The notes under the pieces: model-generated
What the model was told of the DNA's origin: nothing
The model's database searches: none
Seen by the model: only the letters and a program-made list of their open reading frames with translations
In this document: positions 45,404 through 53,952 of the stretch, piece by piece
Numbering within the stretch: position 1 is the first letter of the stretch
Layout: every line of letters starts with the position of its first letter
Program-made: the position numbers and the translations under genes
Assembly: GCA_031289415.1 (NCBI GenBank)
Contig: JAITPN010000099.1
Span: 1-64,000 of the forward strand
DNA: 64,000 nt
Reading direction: 5' to 3'
Source of the DNA: Prevotellaceae bacterium
GTDB lineage: Bacteria; Bacteroidota; Bacteroidia; Bacteroidales; UBA932

Positions 45404-46294
45404 TCACTTTTCCCACGCCGTATATTTTTCATGAAGAAAGGCGGGATGATACGAGAGTTTGGCTTTGCGCAAGCCTTCGTCGCCCGAATCGTCTTCGCGG
45501 TTTACATAGCGGAAGCCGCCGGCATGGTGCATCAGAAACTGCCGGTTAATCATCTGGTAAGCGCCGCGGTATTCGGTAAACGCCTTTTCGATATGCACGA
45601 TGAACGTATCGTCCGTGAGGGGTTCGCCTACGGTGTAGGCAACGACGCGCCCCGCCACGCGCAGCAATCCCCCGCGCAAGTCAAGCCGGCGGAAGTGGGC
45701 GAGCATCGCGGCTACGGCTTCGGTTTCGGTGCGCAGGCTTCCGTTTTCGAGGCAGCCGTTGAGGCGGCACCACTCTTCGTTCATGGCAATACATTCGTCG
45801 ATGTTGCGGTCGTCGACGTCTTCGTACGTCCATTCGTTTTCATACTCGCTGCCGAAACGCGCTATGAGGTTGCGCTTCGGCTGGTACTTGCGTCCGGCGA
45901 GCGCGGTGAGGTCGCCGACGAGGTAGACGTAGTCAGCCCAGTCGCGCACGGCGGCGTAGGCGAAGCGTCCGGGAAACAGGGCTTCGAGCCGCAGCTTCGT
46001 CGCTTCGCTCAACGCCCTCATGCGGAAGGGGAGTCCGTGCGCCGCGGCATCGTCGGCGAGGCGTTGGACTACGGCTTTCACGTCGCCCGTGCCGCAGGGG
46101 AAGTTGTAGTGCGGCGCGTCGATGCCTGCCTTCACGACAAGGAAACCGTCGACGAACGCGATTTGCTGGTTGTAGAACGAACCCCACACCAGACTGTTGG
46201 CAAATGAATATTCAGCGCCCCGCTCCGCGGCGGCTTGCAGTAGTGGTTTCACTTGCGGTTGGTCGTCGAGGGTTAATAATCGGAAATCAATCAT
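45404..46294 (-). CDS. DUF2156 (phosphatidylglycerol lysyltransferase C-terminal-like) protein
   Basis: 296 residues with a double-GNAT fold typical of DUF2156: SFANSLVWGSFYNQQIAFVD near the start, RKYQPKRNLIARFGSEYENE in the middle and YQMINRQFLMHHA then RYVNREDDSGDEGLRKAKLS toward the end. Related domains transfer aminoacyl groups to lipids, but short soluble members like this have no assigned substrate. It probably shares a transcript with the downstream GNAT gene. Confidence 0.85.
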   Translation of the reverse strand: MIDFRLLTLDDQPQVKPLLQAAAERGAEYSFANSLVWGSFYNQQIAFVDGFLVVKAGIDAPHYNFPCGTGDVKAVVQRLADDAAAHGLPFRMRALSEATKLRLEALFPGRFAYAAVRDWADYVYLVGDLTALAGRKYQPKRNLIARFGSEYENEWTYEDVDDRNIDECIAMNEEWCRLNGCLENGSLRTETEAVAAMLAHFRRLDLRGGLLRVAGRVVAYTVGEPLTDDTFIVHIEKAFTEYRGAYQMINRQFLMHHAGGFRYVNREDDSGDEGLRKAKLSYHPAFLHEKYTAWEK

Positions 46295-46307
46295 GTATTA
46301 TTTTTGT

Positions 46308-46811
46308 CTATGAGTTCGACTTATCTTTATGCTTCCGCGTGAGCGAATACGTGGTTTTCGGAATAATGAAAATAGGCAGCGTAGCGCCGATTGCCAGCAT
46401 AAAAAGCGTGCTTACGGTAATCAAAGTATTGGTAAGAAACGTTTGCAGATAGAGGTTCGACATCACGGCGGCGTCCAGATTCTGCATAAACATGAGCAGC
46501 CCGTACACCGATTTATAGGCATACATGCCGGGAATCATCGGAAGCAACGCCGGAATATACAACACGGTCATCGGGCAATAGATGCGCCGCCCGAACAGCA
46601 GGGCGAAAATGCCGATGGTGAGCGACGCGCAAAACGAAGCAATCGCAATATCGACGTGCCACGCCGTCATCAAGTAGAAACGCAGGGCATGCCCGATGGC
46701 TGCCAGCACGGCAATGTAGGGAAACGCCCGCCGCGGCGGATACGAAATCGCACCGAACCCTATGCCCGCTACGGCGGCAAACAACCCGTCGGTAAGAATC
46801 GCGACTATCAT
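46308..46811 (-). CDS. ThrE-type threonine/serine exporter, small subunit (DUF3815)
   Basis: 167 residues, mostly five hydrophobic helices (for example LFAAVAGIGFGAISYPPRRA and YIPALLPMIPGMYAYKSVYG). The P-x-x-P-G-x-Y region is characteristic of the ThrE C-terminal half. Paired with the upstream gene, overlapping by 4 nt, it forms a split version of the ThrE exporter. Substrate assignment is by family only. Confidence 0.85.
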   Translation of the reverse strand: MIVAILTDGLFAAVAGIGFGAISYPPRRAFPYIAVLAAIGHALRFYLMTAWHVDIAIASFCASLTIGIFALLFGRRIYCPMTVLYIPALLPMIPGMYAYKSVYGLLMFMQNLDAAVMSNLYLQTFLTNTLITVSTLFMLAIGATLPIFIIPKTTYSLTRKHKDKSNS

Positions 46812-47575
46812 AACACACTGCTTTTAAATAATAACAACGGCAGCGACATGCCCACCGCAATGCAGATAATCAGCAACACGGCTTGGATTAACCGCGACAC
46901 GCCAGTGAGCGAATGACCCTCCATAATATCAATCACGCCGTTGATGAGCGGCACGCCCGGAATGAGATACAGCACGCTTGTGGCAAGTGCGATTTCGGCA
47001 GTGCCGTCGAACCACAGCGCGGCGGAGGCTATCATCGACGACGTGAGCGCCGACACGGAGAAAACGATAAAGTGGTTCACCTTCAGACGCTGCATATACC
47101 GGCGCACGGAGAACCCCGCCGCCGTAGCCGCGAATACGACGCCCACCGCGCCCCAGTCGCCGCCAAACAAGCGGCAGAACGCGGCATTCGCCAGCCCCAC
47201 GAGCAAGACAATCAGCGCCGGCGGCATCACCCGCCGCGCCCGCACGGCGTGGTAGCGGCGGCGGATTTCGTCCAGCGTCAAAAGACCGTCGTACGCGTCC
47301 CAGCTCAGCCCGCTCAGCTCCGAGTTGTACTCAAAATTAATCGGCAGCGGCGGGATGCTCACCACTTCGGTCTGCACGTTGTCGCTATCCGTATCGTACA
47401 CCGACAGGATAATGGTTTTCGGAAACGACGTCATCTTCATCGTAACGCCCAGCGCCTTCCCTATCCGGTCGGAATTGCGGATTACGCGCGACGTGTGCAC
47501 GCCGCTCCCCAGCAAGCACGTGGCATAATCGGCTATAAAATCGGCAATTTCCTTCAATTCGTTCTTTGACTTCAT
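46808..47575 (-). CDS. ThrE-type threonine/serine exporter, large subunit (DUF1212)
   Basis: 255 residues from the ATG at 47575. The N-terminal cytoplasmic part (DYATCLLGSGVHTSRVIRNS) resembles the hydrolase-like ThrE domain. Five membrane helices follow, ending LIPGVPLINGVIDIMEGHS. It is translationally coupled to the DUF3815 gene. The upstream TTG-started frame is rejected because it crosses the promoter. Confidence 0.87.
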   Translation of the reverse strand: MKSKNELKEIADFIADYATCLLGSGVHTSRVIRNSDRIGKALGVTMKMTSFPKTIILSVYDTDSDNVQTEVVSIPPLPINFEYNSELSGLSWDAYDGLLTLDEIRRRYHAVRARRVMPPALIVLLVGLANAAFCRLFGGDWGAVGVVFAATAAGFSVRRYMQRLKVNHFIVFSVSALTSSMIASAALWFDGTAEIALATSVLYLIPGVPLINGVIDIMEGHSLTGVSRLIQAVLLIICIAVGMSLPLLLFKSSVL

Positions 47576-47580
47576 GAGGA

Positions 47581-47611
47581 CAAAGATATAAAAACGGATT
47601 GAGAAATGCAA
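47581..47611 (-). promoter_or_regulatory. Promoter for the ThrE exporter pair
   Basis: Minus-strand TTG (47611-47609), a 20-bp spacer and TATCTTTG (47588-47581), immediately before the ATG at 47575. The predicted transcript would be nearly leaderless. Confidence 0.55.
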
Positions 47612-47638
47612 GGGGGCTTCTTTCTCGCTTTTTTTCCC

Positions 47639-47646
47639 TACCTTTG
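47639..47646 (+). promoter_or_regulatory. -7 promoter box for the AlkD-like gene
   Basis: Plus-strand TACCTTTG, a perfect -7 match. Its transcript would have a ~160-nt leader containing the 21-bp and 7-bp repeats described below. No -33 TTG is visible. Confidence 0.5.
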
Positions 47647-47696
47647 CTGTGAATGAACGATACCTTTATATATATATACCCTTCGGGAATATTCTG

Positions 47697-47759
47697 GACA
47701 CGTACGGAGACTTTCCCGACATGTCCGGAATCATTTTGGACATGTACGGAATCATTCTT
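47697..47759. repeat. 21-bp tandem array, 3 diverged copies
   Basis: Three adjacent 21-bp units start at 47697, 47718 and 47739. All share GACA(C/T)GT(A/C)CGGA; the last two share GGAATCATT as well. A possible weaker unit lies just upstream. It sits in the predicted leader of the AlkD-like gene. Confidence 0.75.
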
Positions 47760-47773
47760 CTTAAGATTTTTTT

Positions 47774-47808
47774 CAACTTTCAATTTTCAATTTTCAACTT
47801 TCAACTTT
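47774..47808. repeat. 7-bp tandem repeat directly before the AlkD-like gene
   Basis: Five consecutive heptads of CAA(C/T)TTT (47774-47808) followed by CAATGTATG, which contains the start codon region. No indels interrupt the units. Confidence 0.85.
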
Positions 47809-47814
47809 CAATGT

Positions 47815-48516
47815 ATGAGTGTGGCATTTATTCTTGACGAACTCCGCTCGGCGGCAAATCCTGAGAAAGCGGCGTTCTTGCAAAGGTTTTTCAAAACAGG
47901 CAAAGGGCAATATGCCGAGGGCGACGTGCTGCTCGGCATTGCGGCGCCGCTCACGCGCAGCATTGTGCGGCAATGCCCCCCGCTGCCGCTCGCCGACGTC
48001 CGCGCGCTGCTCGAGTCGGAATACCACGAAGCCCGCCTTGCCGCGCTGCTGCTGCTCGTTAAGCAATTTAAAAAGGCGAAAGAGCCGGAACGGAAAGCGA
48101 TTTTCGATTTTTATTTGGCAAACGCCCGGCGGGTCAATAATTGGGATTTGGTAGACCTCTCGTGCCGCGACGTCGTCGGGCTGTATCTTTTGGATAAGGA
48201 CGACCGGAGCGTGCTCTACCGCTTAGCCGCCAGCGAGAATCTGTGGGAGCAGCGGATTGCCGTGGTGTCGACATGGACGTTTATCAAGCACCGCCAGTTT
48301 GACGATACGCTCGCCCTTGCCGGCGCGCTGCTCGCCCACAAGCACGATTTGATGCACAAAGCCGTAGGGTGGATGCTGCGCGAAGTCGGTAAAAAAGACC
48401 GCCCCACGTTGGTTGTTTTTTTGGAAAAGCACCGTACGCAGATGCCGCGAACGGCGTTGCGGTATGCTATCGAGCATTTCGCGCCCGGCGAACGCGCTTA
48501 TTTTATGCAGCGGTAG
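47815..48516 (+). CDS. AlkD-like DNA alkylation repair protein
   Basis: 233 residues of HEAT-like helical repeats. RVNNWDLVDLSCRDVVG near residue 102 contains the Trp and Asp (W-x3-D) that line the base-binding cleft of AlkD glycosylases, and KAVGWMLREVGKKD is the typical C-terminal repeat. AlkD removes alkylated purines without base flipping. The frame stays open upstream to 47653, but that stretch is encoded by repeats, so I start at the ATG at 47815. A competing ATG at 47811 is out of frame. It is convergent with nuoN, 4 bp apart. Confidence 0.9.
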   Translation: MSVAFILDELRSAANPEKAAFLQRFFKTGKGQYAEGDVLLGIAAPLTRSIVRQCPPLPLADVRALLESEYHEARLAALLLLVKQFKKAKEPERKAIFDFYLANARRVNNWDLVDLSCRDVVGLYLLDKDDRSVLYRLAASENLWEQRIAVVSTWTFIKHRQFDDTLALAGALLAHKHDLMHKAVGWMLREVGKKDRPTLVVFLEKHRTQMPRTALRYAIEHFAPGERAYFMQR

Positions 48517-48520
48517 CGGA

Positions 48521-49942
48521 TTATATTCCGAATCCGAAGAGGTTTATCTTGGTGTATACGATGCTGAGGATGCCGAGCAGCATGACGCCTGCGCTGCATG
48601 CCAGAAGGCTGAGCCGCGTGTAGTTGTCGGAACGGAAGGCGGCAACCGGCGCGTCGTTTTTATTGATAAACATGGCGCATATCACGCGCAGGTAGTAGTA
48701 CAGCGAAATAATCGTATTGAGCAGCGCGATGAATACGAGTATGTAGAATCCTTGTTCCGCCGCCGCCGCAAAGATGAAGAATTTGCTGAAAAAGCCTGCA
48801 AACGGCGGAATGCCTGCCAGCGAAAACAGGGCGATCATCATCACGAAACTCAGGCGCGGGTTGGTGGCATAGAGTCCGTTGTAGTCTTCAATCGTGGTTT
48901 TCCCCGACCGGTGTTCGACGATGCTGATGACGCCGAATGCCGCAAGGTTGGACAGCATGTATACCAGCACGTAATATACCAGTCCGGTCATGCCCGCCGC
49001 CGTGCCGCCAATCACGCCCAGCATGATGTATCCGGCTTGCGAAATCGAAGAGTAGGCGAAGAATCGTTTGATGTTCGTCTGGCGCAGCGCAAAGAGGTTG
49101 CCTACGGTGATGGTGGCTATAATCAATCCGTATAAAACGGCTTGCCATTGCGCCAGCATGGGGGTAAAGACTTTGTAGAGTATCGTCATCAGCACGAACG
49201 CCGCCGAGCCTTTGGAGATGACGGACAGGTAGGCGGTTACGCTGGTCGGCGCGCCTTCGTACACGTCGGGCGTCCATTGGTGGAAGGGCACGAGCGAGAG
49301 TTTAAATCCCAGTCCGACGAGGAAGAAGATGAATGCCGTGAGCTGCAGCGGGCTTCCGGTGATGTGGGCGGGTATGTCGGCAAAGTACATCGTGCCGGCA
49401 GTGCCGTAGATTAAGGAGATGCCGAACAGCGCCAAGGCTGATGCAAATACCGCCGAAAGGATGTATTTTGCGCCGGCTTCGGCGGAGATGTGTTTGTATT
49501 TGTCGAATGCCACCATGCACGCCATGGGGATGGACACGGTTTCAAGCCCAATGAAGAACAGGAGGAAATGCCCCGCCGAAATCATGAAGTACATGCCCAG
49601 CAGCGTGGAGAGCGTCAGGATGTAAAACTCGCCGCGGCGGATAATGGTTTGTTCGCTTTTCAGCCAGTTGTTCGCTTGCATAAATACGAGCAGCGTACCG
49701 ATGCTCAGGATGGTTTTTACGATGCCGCCCATAGCCGTATCTACGTACATGCCGCCGAAGGCACTTGCCGCCGTTTCGGGCATAATGTTAACCACAATGT
49801 GCGCTACCATTAGCAGGCAGGCTGCGGGTTGAAAATATTTCAGACTTCTTTTAGAACCGAATATATCGTAGAGCAGCAGTATAAGCACGACCGCTATCAG
49901 CGACAATTCTTCTTTTAGATTTATAAAATTTGAGTAGTCCAT
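48521..49942 (-). CDS. nuoN: NADH-quinone oxidoreductase subunit N
   Basis: 473 residues with about 14 membrane helices of the Mrp-antiporter family. [20 protein letters not shown] in the middle holds the conserved proton-channel residues. It is the third antiporter-like subunit of complex I. The gene is 14 bp downstream of the DUF1016 gene; the usual upstream partner nuoM is displaced by that insertion. Confidence 0.95.
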   Translation of the reverse strand: MDYSNFINLKEELSLIAVVLILLLYDIFGSKRSLKYFQPAACLLMVAHIVVNIMPETAASAFGGMYVDTAMGGIVKTILSIGTLLVFMQANNWLKSEQTIIRRGEFYILTLSTLLGMYFMISAGHFLLFFIGLETVSIPMACMVAFDKYKHISAEAGAKYILSAVFASALALFGISLIYGTAGTMYFADIPAHITGSPLQLTAFIFFLVGLGFKLSLVPFHQWTPDVYEGAPTSVTAYLSVISKGSAAFVLMTILYKVFTPMLAQWQAVLYGLIIATITVGNLFALRQTNIKRFFAYSSISQAGYIMLGVIGGTAAGMTGLVYYVLVYMLSNLAAFGVISIVEHRSGKTTIEDYNGLYATNPRLSFVMMIALFSLAGIPPFAGFFSKFFIFAAAAEQGFYILVFIALLNTIISLYYYLRVICAMFINKNDAPVAAFRSDNYTRLSLLACSAGVMLLGILSIVYTKINLFGFGI

Positions 49943-49956
49943 TTTATTATTGATTT

Positions 49957-50433
49957 TTATTTATTAATTATTTGTCTTACTTCTGCTATTAACTTTTGTT
50001 TATCGGGTAAAATTGTTGTATATTTTGACCATGATGAATTGATAGTTTCTTTTTCATAAAAGCTTCGTTTGTCTTTATCCTCAATAACTAAAAGTTCACA
50101 AATATGAGTCCAGCTTAGATGTCCAGCCACTGGCTGGACATTTGGAAACTCTTGATAAAATTTCTTCATATTGAATAAATTAGACCTCGAAAAGCCTTTT
50201 CCTAACTCATTCGTCAGTTGTTTTGAAAGCCGGAGTATTATTTGGCGCGAAGTTTGATTATCAATGTTATTTTGTTGCTCCGCTTCTACAATCTCTTGCC
50301 CAATTCTCCAATAGGTAGCCAAAAGCTCAACATTCACTTTTTGATACACATTTTTTCGTGCATTTAAAATGATTGATTTGATGTTTTCAATCAAAGCTTT
50401 GTCTATATTTTCAATATTCCGCAATTTTTTCAT
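49957..50433 (-). CDS. DUF1016 N-terminal domain protein lacking the nuclease domain
   Basis: 158 residues. The first ~135 match the N-terminal domain of DUF1016/YhcG-type PDDEXK nucleases: [49 protein letters not shown] and [10 protein letters not shown]. After [11 protein letters not shown] the sequence passes straight to [20 protein letters not shown], which resembles the extreme C-terminal tail of full-length members. About 170 residues, including the whole catalytic domain, are missing without a frameshift. It lies between nuoM and nuoN on the same strand. It may be a decaying gene or a DNA- or partner-binding protein. Confidence 0.8.
   Translation of the reverse strand: MKKLRNIENIDKALIENIKSIILNARKNVYQKVNVELLATYWRIGQEIVEAEQQNNIDNQTSRQIILRLSKQLTNELGKGFSRSNLFNMKKFYQEFPNVQPVAGHLSWTHICELLVIEDKDKRSFYEKETINSSWSKYTTILPDKQKLIAEVRQIINK
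50119..50141. repeat. Perfect 23-bp palindrome inside the DUF1016 gene
   Basis: Arms ATGTCCAGCCA (50119-50129) and TGGCTGGACAT (50131-50141) flank a single C. It encodes the NVQPVAGH part of the DUF1016 protein. Confidence 0.9.
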
Positions 50434-50479
50434 TTACTTTCAAATTTAATCTTCAAAAAACATGTTCGAGTGTTAGAAG

Positions 50480-50504
50480 AGTGTCCAAACAGCATCTGGA
50501 CACT
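50480..50504. terminator. Hairpin between nuoM and the DUF1016 gene
   Basis: Arms AGTGTCCA (50480-50487) and TGGACACT (50497-50504) with a 9-nt loop. A T-run follows on the plus strand only, so it is not a standard terminator for the minus-strand nuo transcript; it may be a processing or protein-binding site. Confidence 0.5.
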
Positions 50505-50509
50505 TTTTG

Positions 50510-51994
50510 CTACCTCCCCGCCAACTGCCCGACTATCGGCAGCAAGCTGTTTTGTATTACGTCCGACAGCCACAGCGGCGCAAGCCCGATGCCGGCAATG
50601 CAGGCGATGAGCACAACGACCGCCGTGCGTTCGTACCACACAGCGTCGGTGAGTTGTAAGTAATGGCTGTTGGTTATCGGACCGTACAGCAATTTGCCCA
50701 CCACGCGGAGGATGTACACCGCCGTAATCACAATAGACGTGCAGGCGACGATCGTAAACACGCGGTGGAATGTGTCGGGGTTGGCAAATGCGCCTATGAA
50801 CACCGTCATTTCAGCCACAAAGCCGCTCAAGCCGGGCAAGCCCAGCGACGCCAAACCGGCAATCACCCAACATACGCCGAGGAACGGCATGACTTTCATC
50901 AGTCCGCCCATTTCGCGGATGTCGCGCGTATGCGTCCGTCCGTATATCATACCGATTAAGGCAAAGAAGAGCGCGGTCATCAGTCCGTGCGAAAGCATTT
51001 GCAGTACCGCGCCGGTCATAGCCGTCCGGTTAAGCATGAGGATGGCAAACAGCACCAGCCCGCAGTGGCTCACCGACGAGTAGGCATTGATGTATTTTAA
51101 GTCGGTTTGCACAATGGCGGAATATGCGCCGTATACCACGCTGACGCCTGTGAGGATAATGAATATCCACGAAAGGTCGTGCGCGGCTTCGGGCATCAGG
51201 TAGATGGCTACGCGGAGGCAGCCGTAGCCGCCTAATTTCATCAGTACGCCGGCATGCAGCATCGACACGGCTGTGGGCGCAGAAGCATGACCGTCGGGCG
51301 ACCATGTATGGAACGGAAACAATGCGCCGAGAATACCGAAGCCGACAAATACCAGCGGAAACAACCAACGTTGTGCAAATCCGGGGATGTGTAGTTGTGC
51401 AAGGTCTAAAAGATTCATCGTCGTAGCGCCCGATTGGTAGTAGATGCCCAGAATACCCACAAGCAGCAAAGCCGAACCGCCCATCAGCATCAAGGTCAGT
51501 TTCATTGCCGAGTATTCTTTTTTGCCGCTTCCCCACACGCCAATCAATAGGTACATCGGGATAAGCGCGACTTCGTAAAACATAAACATCGTAAACAAGT
51601 CGATGGCGATGAAAAAGCCGAATACACCAACCGTCAGCAGGCTGAACCACAAAAAATATTCTTTTTGCAGAAATTCCATTTTCCACGATACAAATGTTCC
51701 GGTAAGCACAATAATTGCCGACAGCAGCAACATCGCTACGGAAATGCCGTCAACGCCCACTGCATAGTGAATATTGAGCGGCGCGTACCACACCATACCG
51801 GCGGTGTAGAGCATTTCGGCAGTATTGCCCGCCGCACGTTCGCCCAAAAATGCGAACACTAACCCTACTGCCAATATCAGCAGTAATGATGCGTTGATAG
51901 TTACCACCCAACGGATTTGCTTCAAATTACGCGTGCAAAACAATCCGCCTATCGTAAGCAACGGTATCAACACAAATAAGGACAAAAAGTTCAT
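50510..51994 (-). CDS. nuoM: NADH-quinone oxidoreductase subunit M
   Basis: 494 residues with about 14 membrane helices. The channel Glu is in FMFYEVALIPMYLLIG near residue 140. LFPFHTWSPDGHASAPTAVS and LKLGGYGCLR are diagnostic for NuoM. It pumps protons in complex I. nuoL and the other nuo genes are not upstream; asnB is, with a 19-bp gap. Confidence 0.95.
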   Translation of the reverse strand: MNFLSLFVLIPLLTIGGLFCTRNLKQIRWVVTINASLLLILAVGLVFAFLGERAAGNTAEMLYTAGMVWYAPLNIHYAVGVDGISVAMLLLSAIIVLTGTFVSWKMEFLQKEYFLWFSLLTVGVFGFFIAIDLFTMFMFYEVALIPMYLLIGVWGSGKKEYSAMKLTLMLMGGSALLLVGILGIYYQSGATTMNLLDLAQLHIPGFAQRWLFPLVFVGFGILGALFPFHTWSPDGHASAPTAVSMLHAGVLMKLGGYGCLRVAIYLMPEAAHDLSWIFIILTGVSVVYGAYSAIVQTDLKYINAYSSVSHCGLVLFAILMLNRTAMTGAVLQMLSHGLMTALFFALIGMIYGRTHTRDIREMGGLMKVMPFLGVCWVIAGLASLGLPGLSGFVAEMTVFIGAFANPDTFHRVFTIVACTSIVITAVYILRVVGKLLYGPITNSHYLQLTDAVWYERTAVVVLIACIAGIGLAPLWLSDVIQNSLLPIVGQLAGR

Positions 51995-52013
51995 AGTTTA
52001 ATATATTAGTATT

Positions 52014-53675
52014 TTAAATTCCATTCTGGTGTACATCTTTTACGGCTCGTCCCGACGGGTCGTTCATTTTCTTAAAGGCTTCGTCCCATTCCAATGCAAT
52101 AGGCGTACTGCAAGCGACCGAAGGAACCGACGGCACACATGCCGCCGCCGAATCGGACGGAAATAATTCGGAGTAAATGGAACGGTAGTAATATTCCTCT
52201 TTATTTTGCGGCGGATTAATGGGGAAGCGTTTTTCACGTTCAGCCATTTGTTCGTCGGTTACCGCATTCGAGGTCATTTCGCGCAGGGTGTCTATCCAAC
52301 TGTAGCCCACGCCGTCGGAAAACTGTTCTTTTTGACGCCACGCCACGCTTGCCGGCAAATAATCTTCAAATGCTTTGCGCAGCACCCATTTTTCCATTCT
52401 GCCGTTAGCCATTTTATCTTTCGGATTCAACCGCATGGCAATGTCTAAAAATTCCTTGTCGAGGAACGGCACACGCCCTTCGACGCCCCACGAAGCGAGC
52501 GATTTGTTGGCTCGCAAGCAATCGTAAAGATGAAGTTTAGCTAATTTACGCACGGTTTCTTTATGGAACTCTTCGGCATTCGGCGCTTTGTGGAAATATA
52601 AATATCCGCCGAATACTTCGTCAGCCCCCTCGCCCGAAAGCACCATTTTTATACCCATTGATTTAATAATGCGCGAAAGCAGGTACATCGGCGTACTTGC
52701 ACGGACGGTAGTTACGTCATACGTTTCGATATGATAAATCACGTCGCGCAGGGCGTCCAAGCCTTCCTGTATGGTAAAGTGAATTTCGTGATGAATAGAC
52801 CCGATATGTTCGGCAACTATCTTTGCCGCTTTTAAATCGGGCGCACCTTCAAGCCCTACGGCAAACGAGTGGAGTTGAGGCCACCACGCCTCGCTTGTGT
52901 TGCCCGATTCTATGCGTTTTGCCGCATATTTTTTTGTAATCGCAGAAATGACTGATGAATCTAACCCGCCCGACAGCAGTACGCCGTAAGGCACGTCAGT
53001 CATCAACTGCCGTTCTACGGCAGCCTCCAAGGCGTCGCGCAATTCTTCAATGGACGTATCATTGTCTTTTACCGCGTCGTAATTTTCCCAATCGCGGGCA
53101 TACCATTTTGTAGGCTTTCCGTCGGGACTGTAATAATATTGACCGGGTAAAAATTCTTCAATTTTCGTGCAATAGCCTTCCAACGCTTTTAGTTCCGAAG
53201 CTACATAGTATGTTCCCTCAGCATCCCAACCTTGGTAGAGCGGTACAATCCCGATATGGTCGCGCCCGATGAGGAACACGTCTTTTTCGATGTCGTACAG
53301 CGCAAAGGAGAAAATACCGTTCATGTCTTCCATAAAATTTGCTCCTTTTTCGCGGTATAGCGCAAGAATCACTTCACAGTCGGACTGCGTAAGAAATTCG
53401 TACTTTCCTGCAAAATGCGCACGGATTTCGTTGTGGTTATATATTTCGCCGTTGACGGCTAATACCAACTTGCCGTCTTTGCTGAACAACGGTTGTTTGC
53501 CCGATTGCGGGTCAACAATAGCCAATCGCTCATGCGACAGCACGGCTTTCTCGTTCGAAAAAACGCCCGACCAGTCCGGTCCACGATGACGTACCAATTT
53601 CGACATCTTCAAAACCTGCGCACGTACAGTGTCGGGGTCTTGTTTCAGGTTAAATGCTCCTACAATGCCACACAT
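52014..53675 (-). CDS. asnB: Asparagine synthetase B (glutamine-hydrolysing)
   Basis: 553 residues starting MCGIVGAFNL, so Cys2 becomes the N-terminal nucleophile of the glutaminase domain; this fixes the start at 53675. The synthetase domain has the PP-loop LLSGGLDSSVISA near residue 245 and GEGADEVFGGYLYFHKAP. It converts aspartate and glutamine to asparagine. The length and domain order match E. coli AsnB. It lies directly upstream of nuoM on the same strand. Confidence 0.96.
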   Translation of the reverse strand: MCGIVGAFNLKQDPDTVRAQVLKMSKLVRHRGPDWSGVFSNEKAVLSHERLAIVDPQSGKQPLFSKDGKLVLAVNGEIYNHNEIRAHFAGKYEFLTQSDCEVILALYREKGANFMEDMNGIFSFALYDIEKDVFLIGRDHIGIVPLYQGWDAEGTYYVASELKALEGYCTKIEEFLPGQYYYSPDGKPTKWYARDWENYDAVKDNDTSIEELRDALEAAVERQLMTDVPYGVLLSGGLDSSVISAITKKYAAKRIESGNTSEAWWPQLHSFAVGLEGAPDLKAAKIVAEHIGSIHHEIHFTIQEGLDALRDVIYHIETYDVTTVRASTPMYLLSRIIKSMGIKMVLSGEGADEVFGGYLYFHKAPNAEEFHKETVRKLAKLHLYDCLRANKSLASWGVEGRVPFLDKEFLDIAMRLNPKDKMANGRMEKWVLRKAFEDYLPASVAWRQKEQFSDGVGYSWIDTLREMTSNAVTDEQMAEREKRFPINPPQNKEEYYYRSIYSELFPSDSAAACVPSVPSVACSTPIALEWDEAFKKMNDPSGRAVKDVHQNGI

Positions 53676-53702
53676 ATTTTTATTTCTTAGAAAATTAACG
53701 GA

Positions 53703-53710
53703 CAAAGGTA
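53703..53710 (-). promoter_or_regulatory. -7 promoter box for asnB
   Basis: Minus-strand TACCTTTG, perfect, 27 bp before the asnB ATG. No -33 TTG at the right distance. Confidence 0.45.
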
Positions 53711-53890
53711 CTGCTTTTTTTCTGAATAAAAAAGCATTGTTTTAATATTGTATAAATATTTGATTATGATGTTTTAAGAAATTGTTTAATTTTATAATAG
53801 AAATATTGGAGATTAGTTATTTATGCTAAATAAATGTTCGCCCCCTTACAATAAACACAATAACTTGCATTATAGGCTGTCTAAAAAGCC

Positions 53891-53915
53891 CGTCATTCCG
53901 TGCTTGACACGGAAT
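53891..53915. repeat. Short CGTCATTCCG intergenic repeat with perfect stem
   Basis: CGTCATTCCG is followed by a perfect 8-bp stem ATTCCGTG/CACGGAAT with loop CTTGA (53895-53915). It resembles the left end of the MITE-like element at 32612 and common bacterial intergenic repeats. Confidence 0.6.
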
Positions 53916-53952
53916 CTCCCGAAAAAAGGCATGTTGATGGTCAGAAAATGGC

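Noticed and set aside
47653..47814. N-terminal extension of the AlkD-like protein
   Set aside because: The 54 extra codons are made of the 21-bp and 7-bp repeats and have no counterpart in AlkD proteins.
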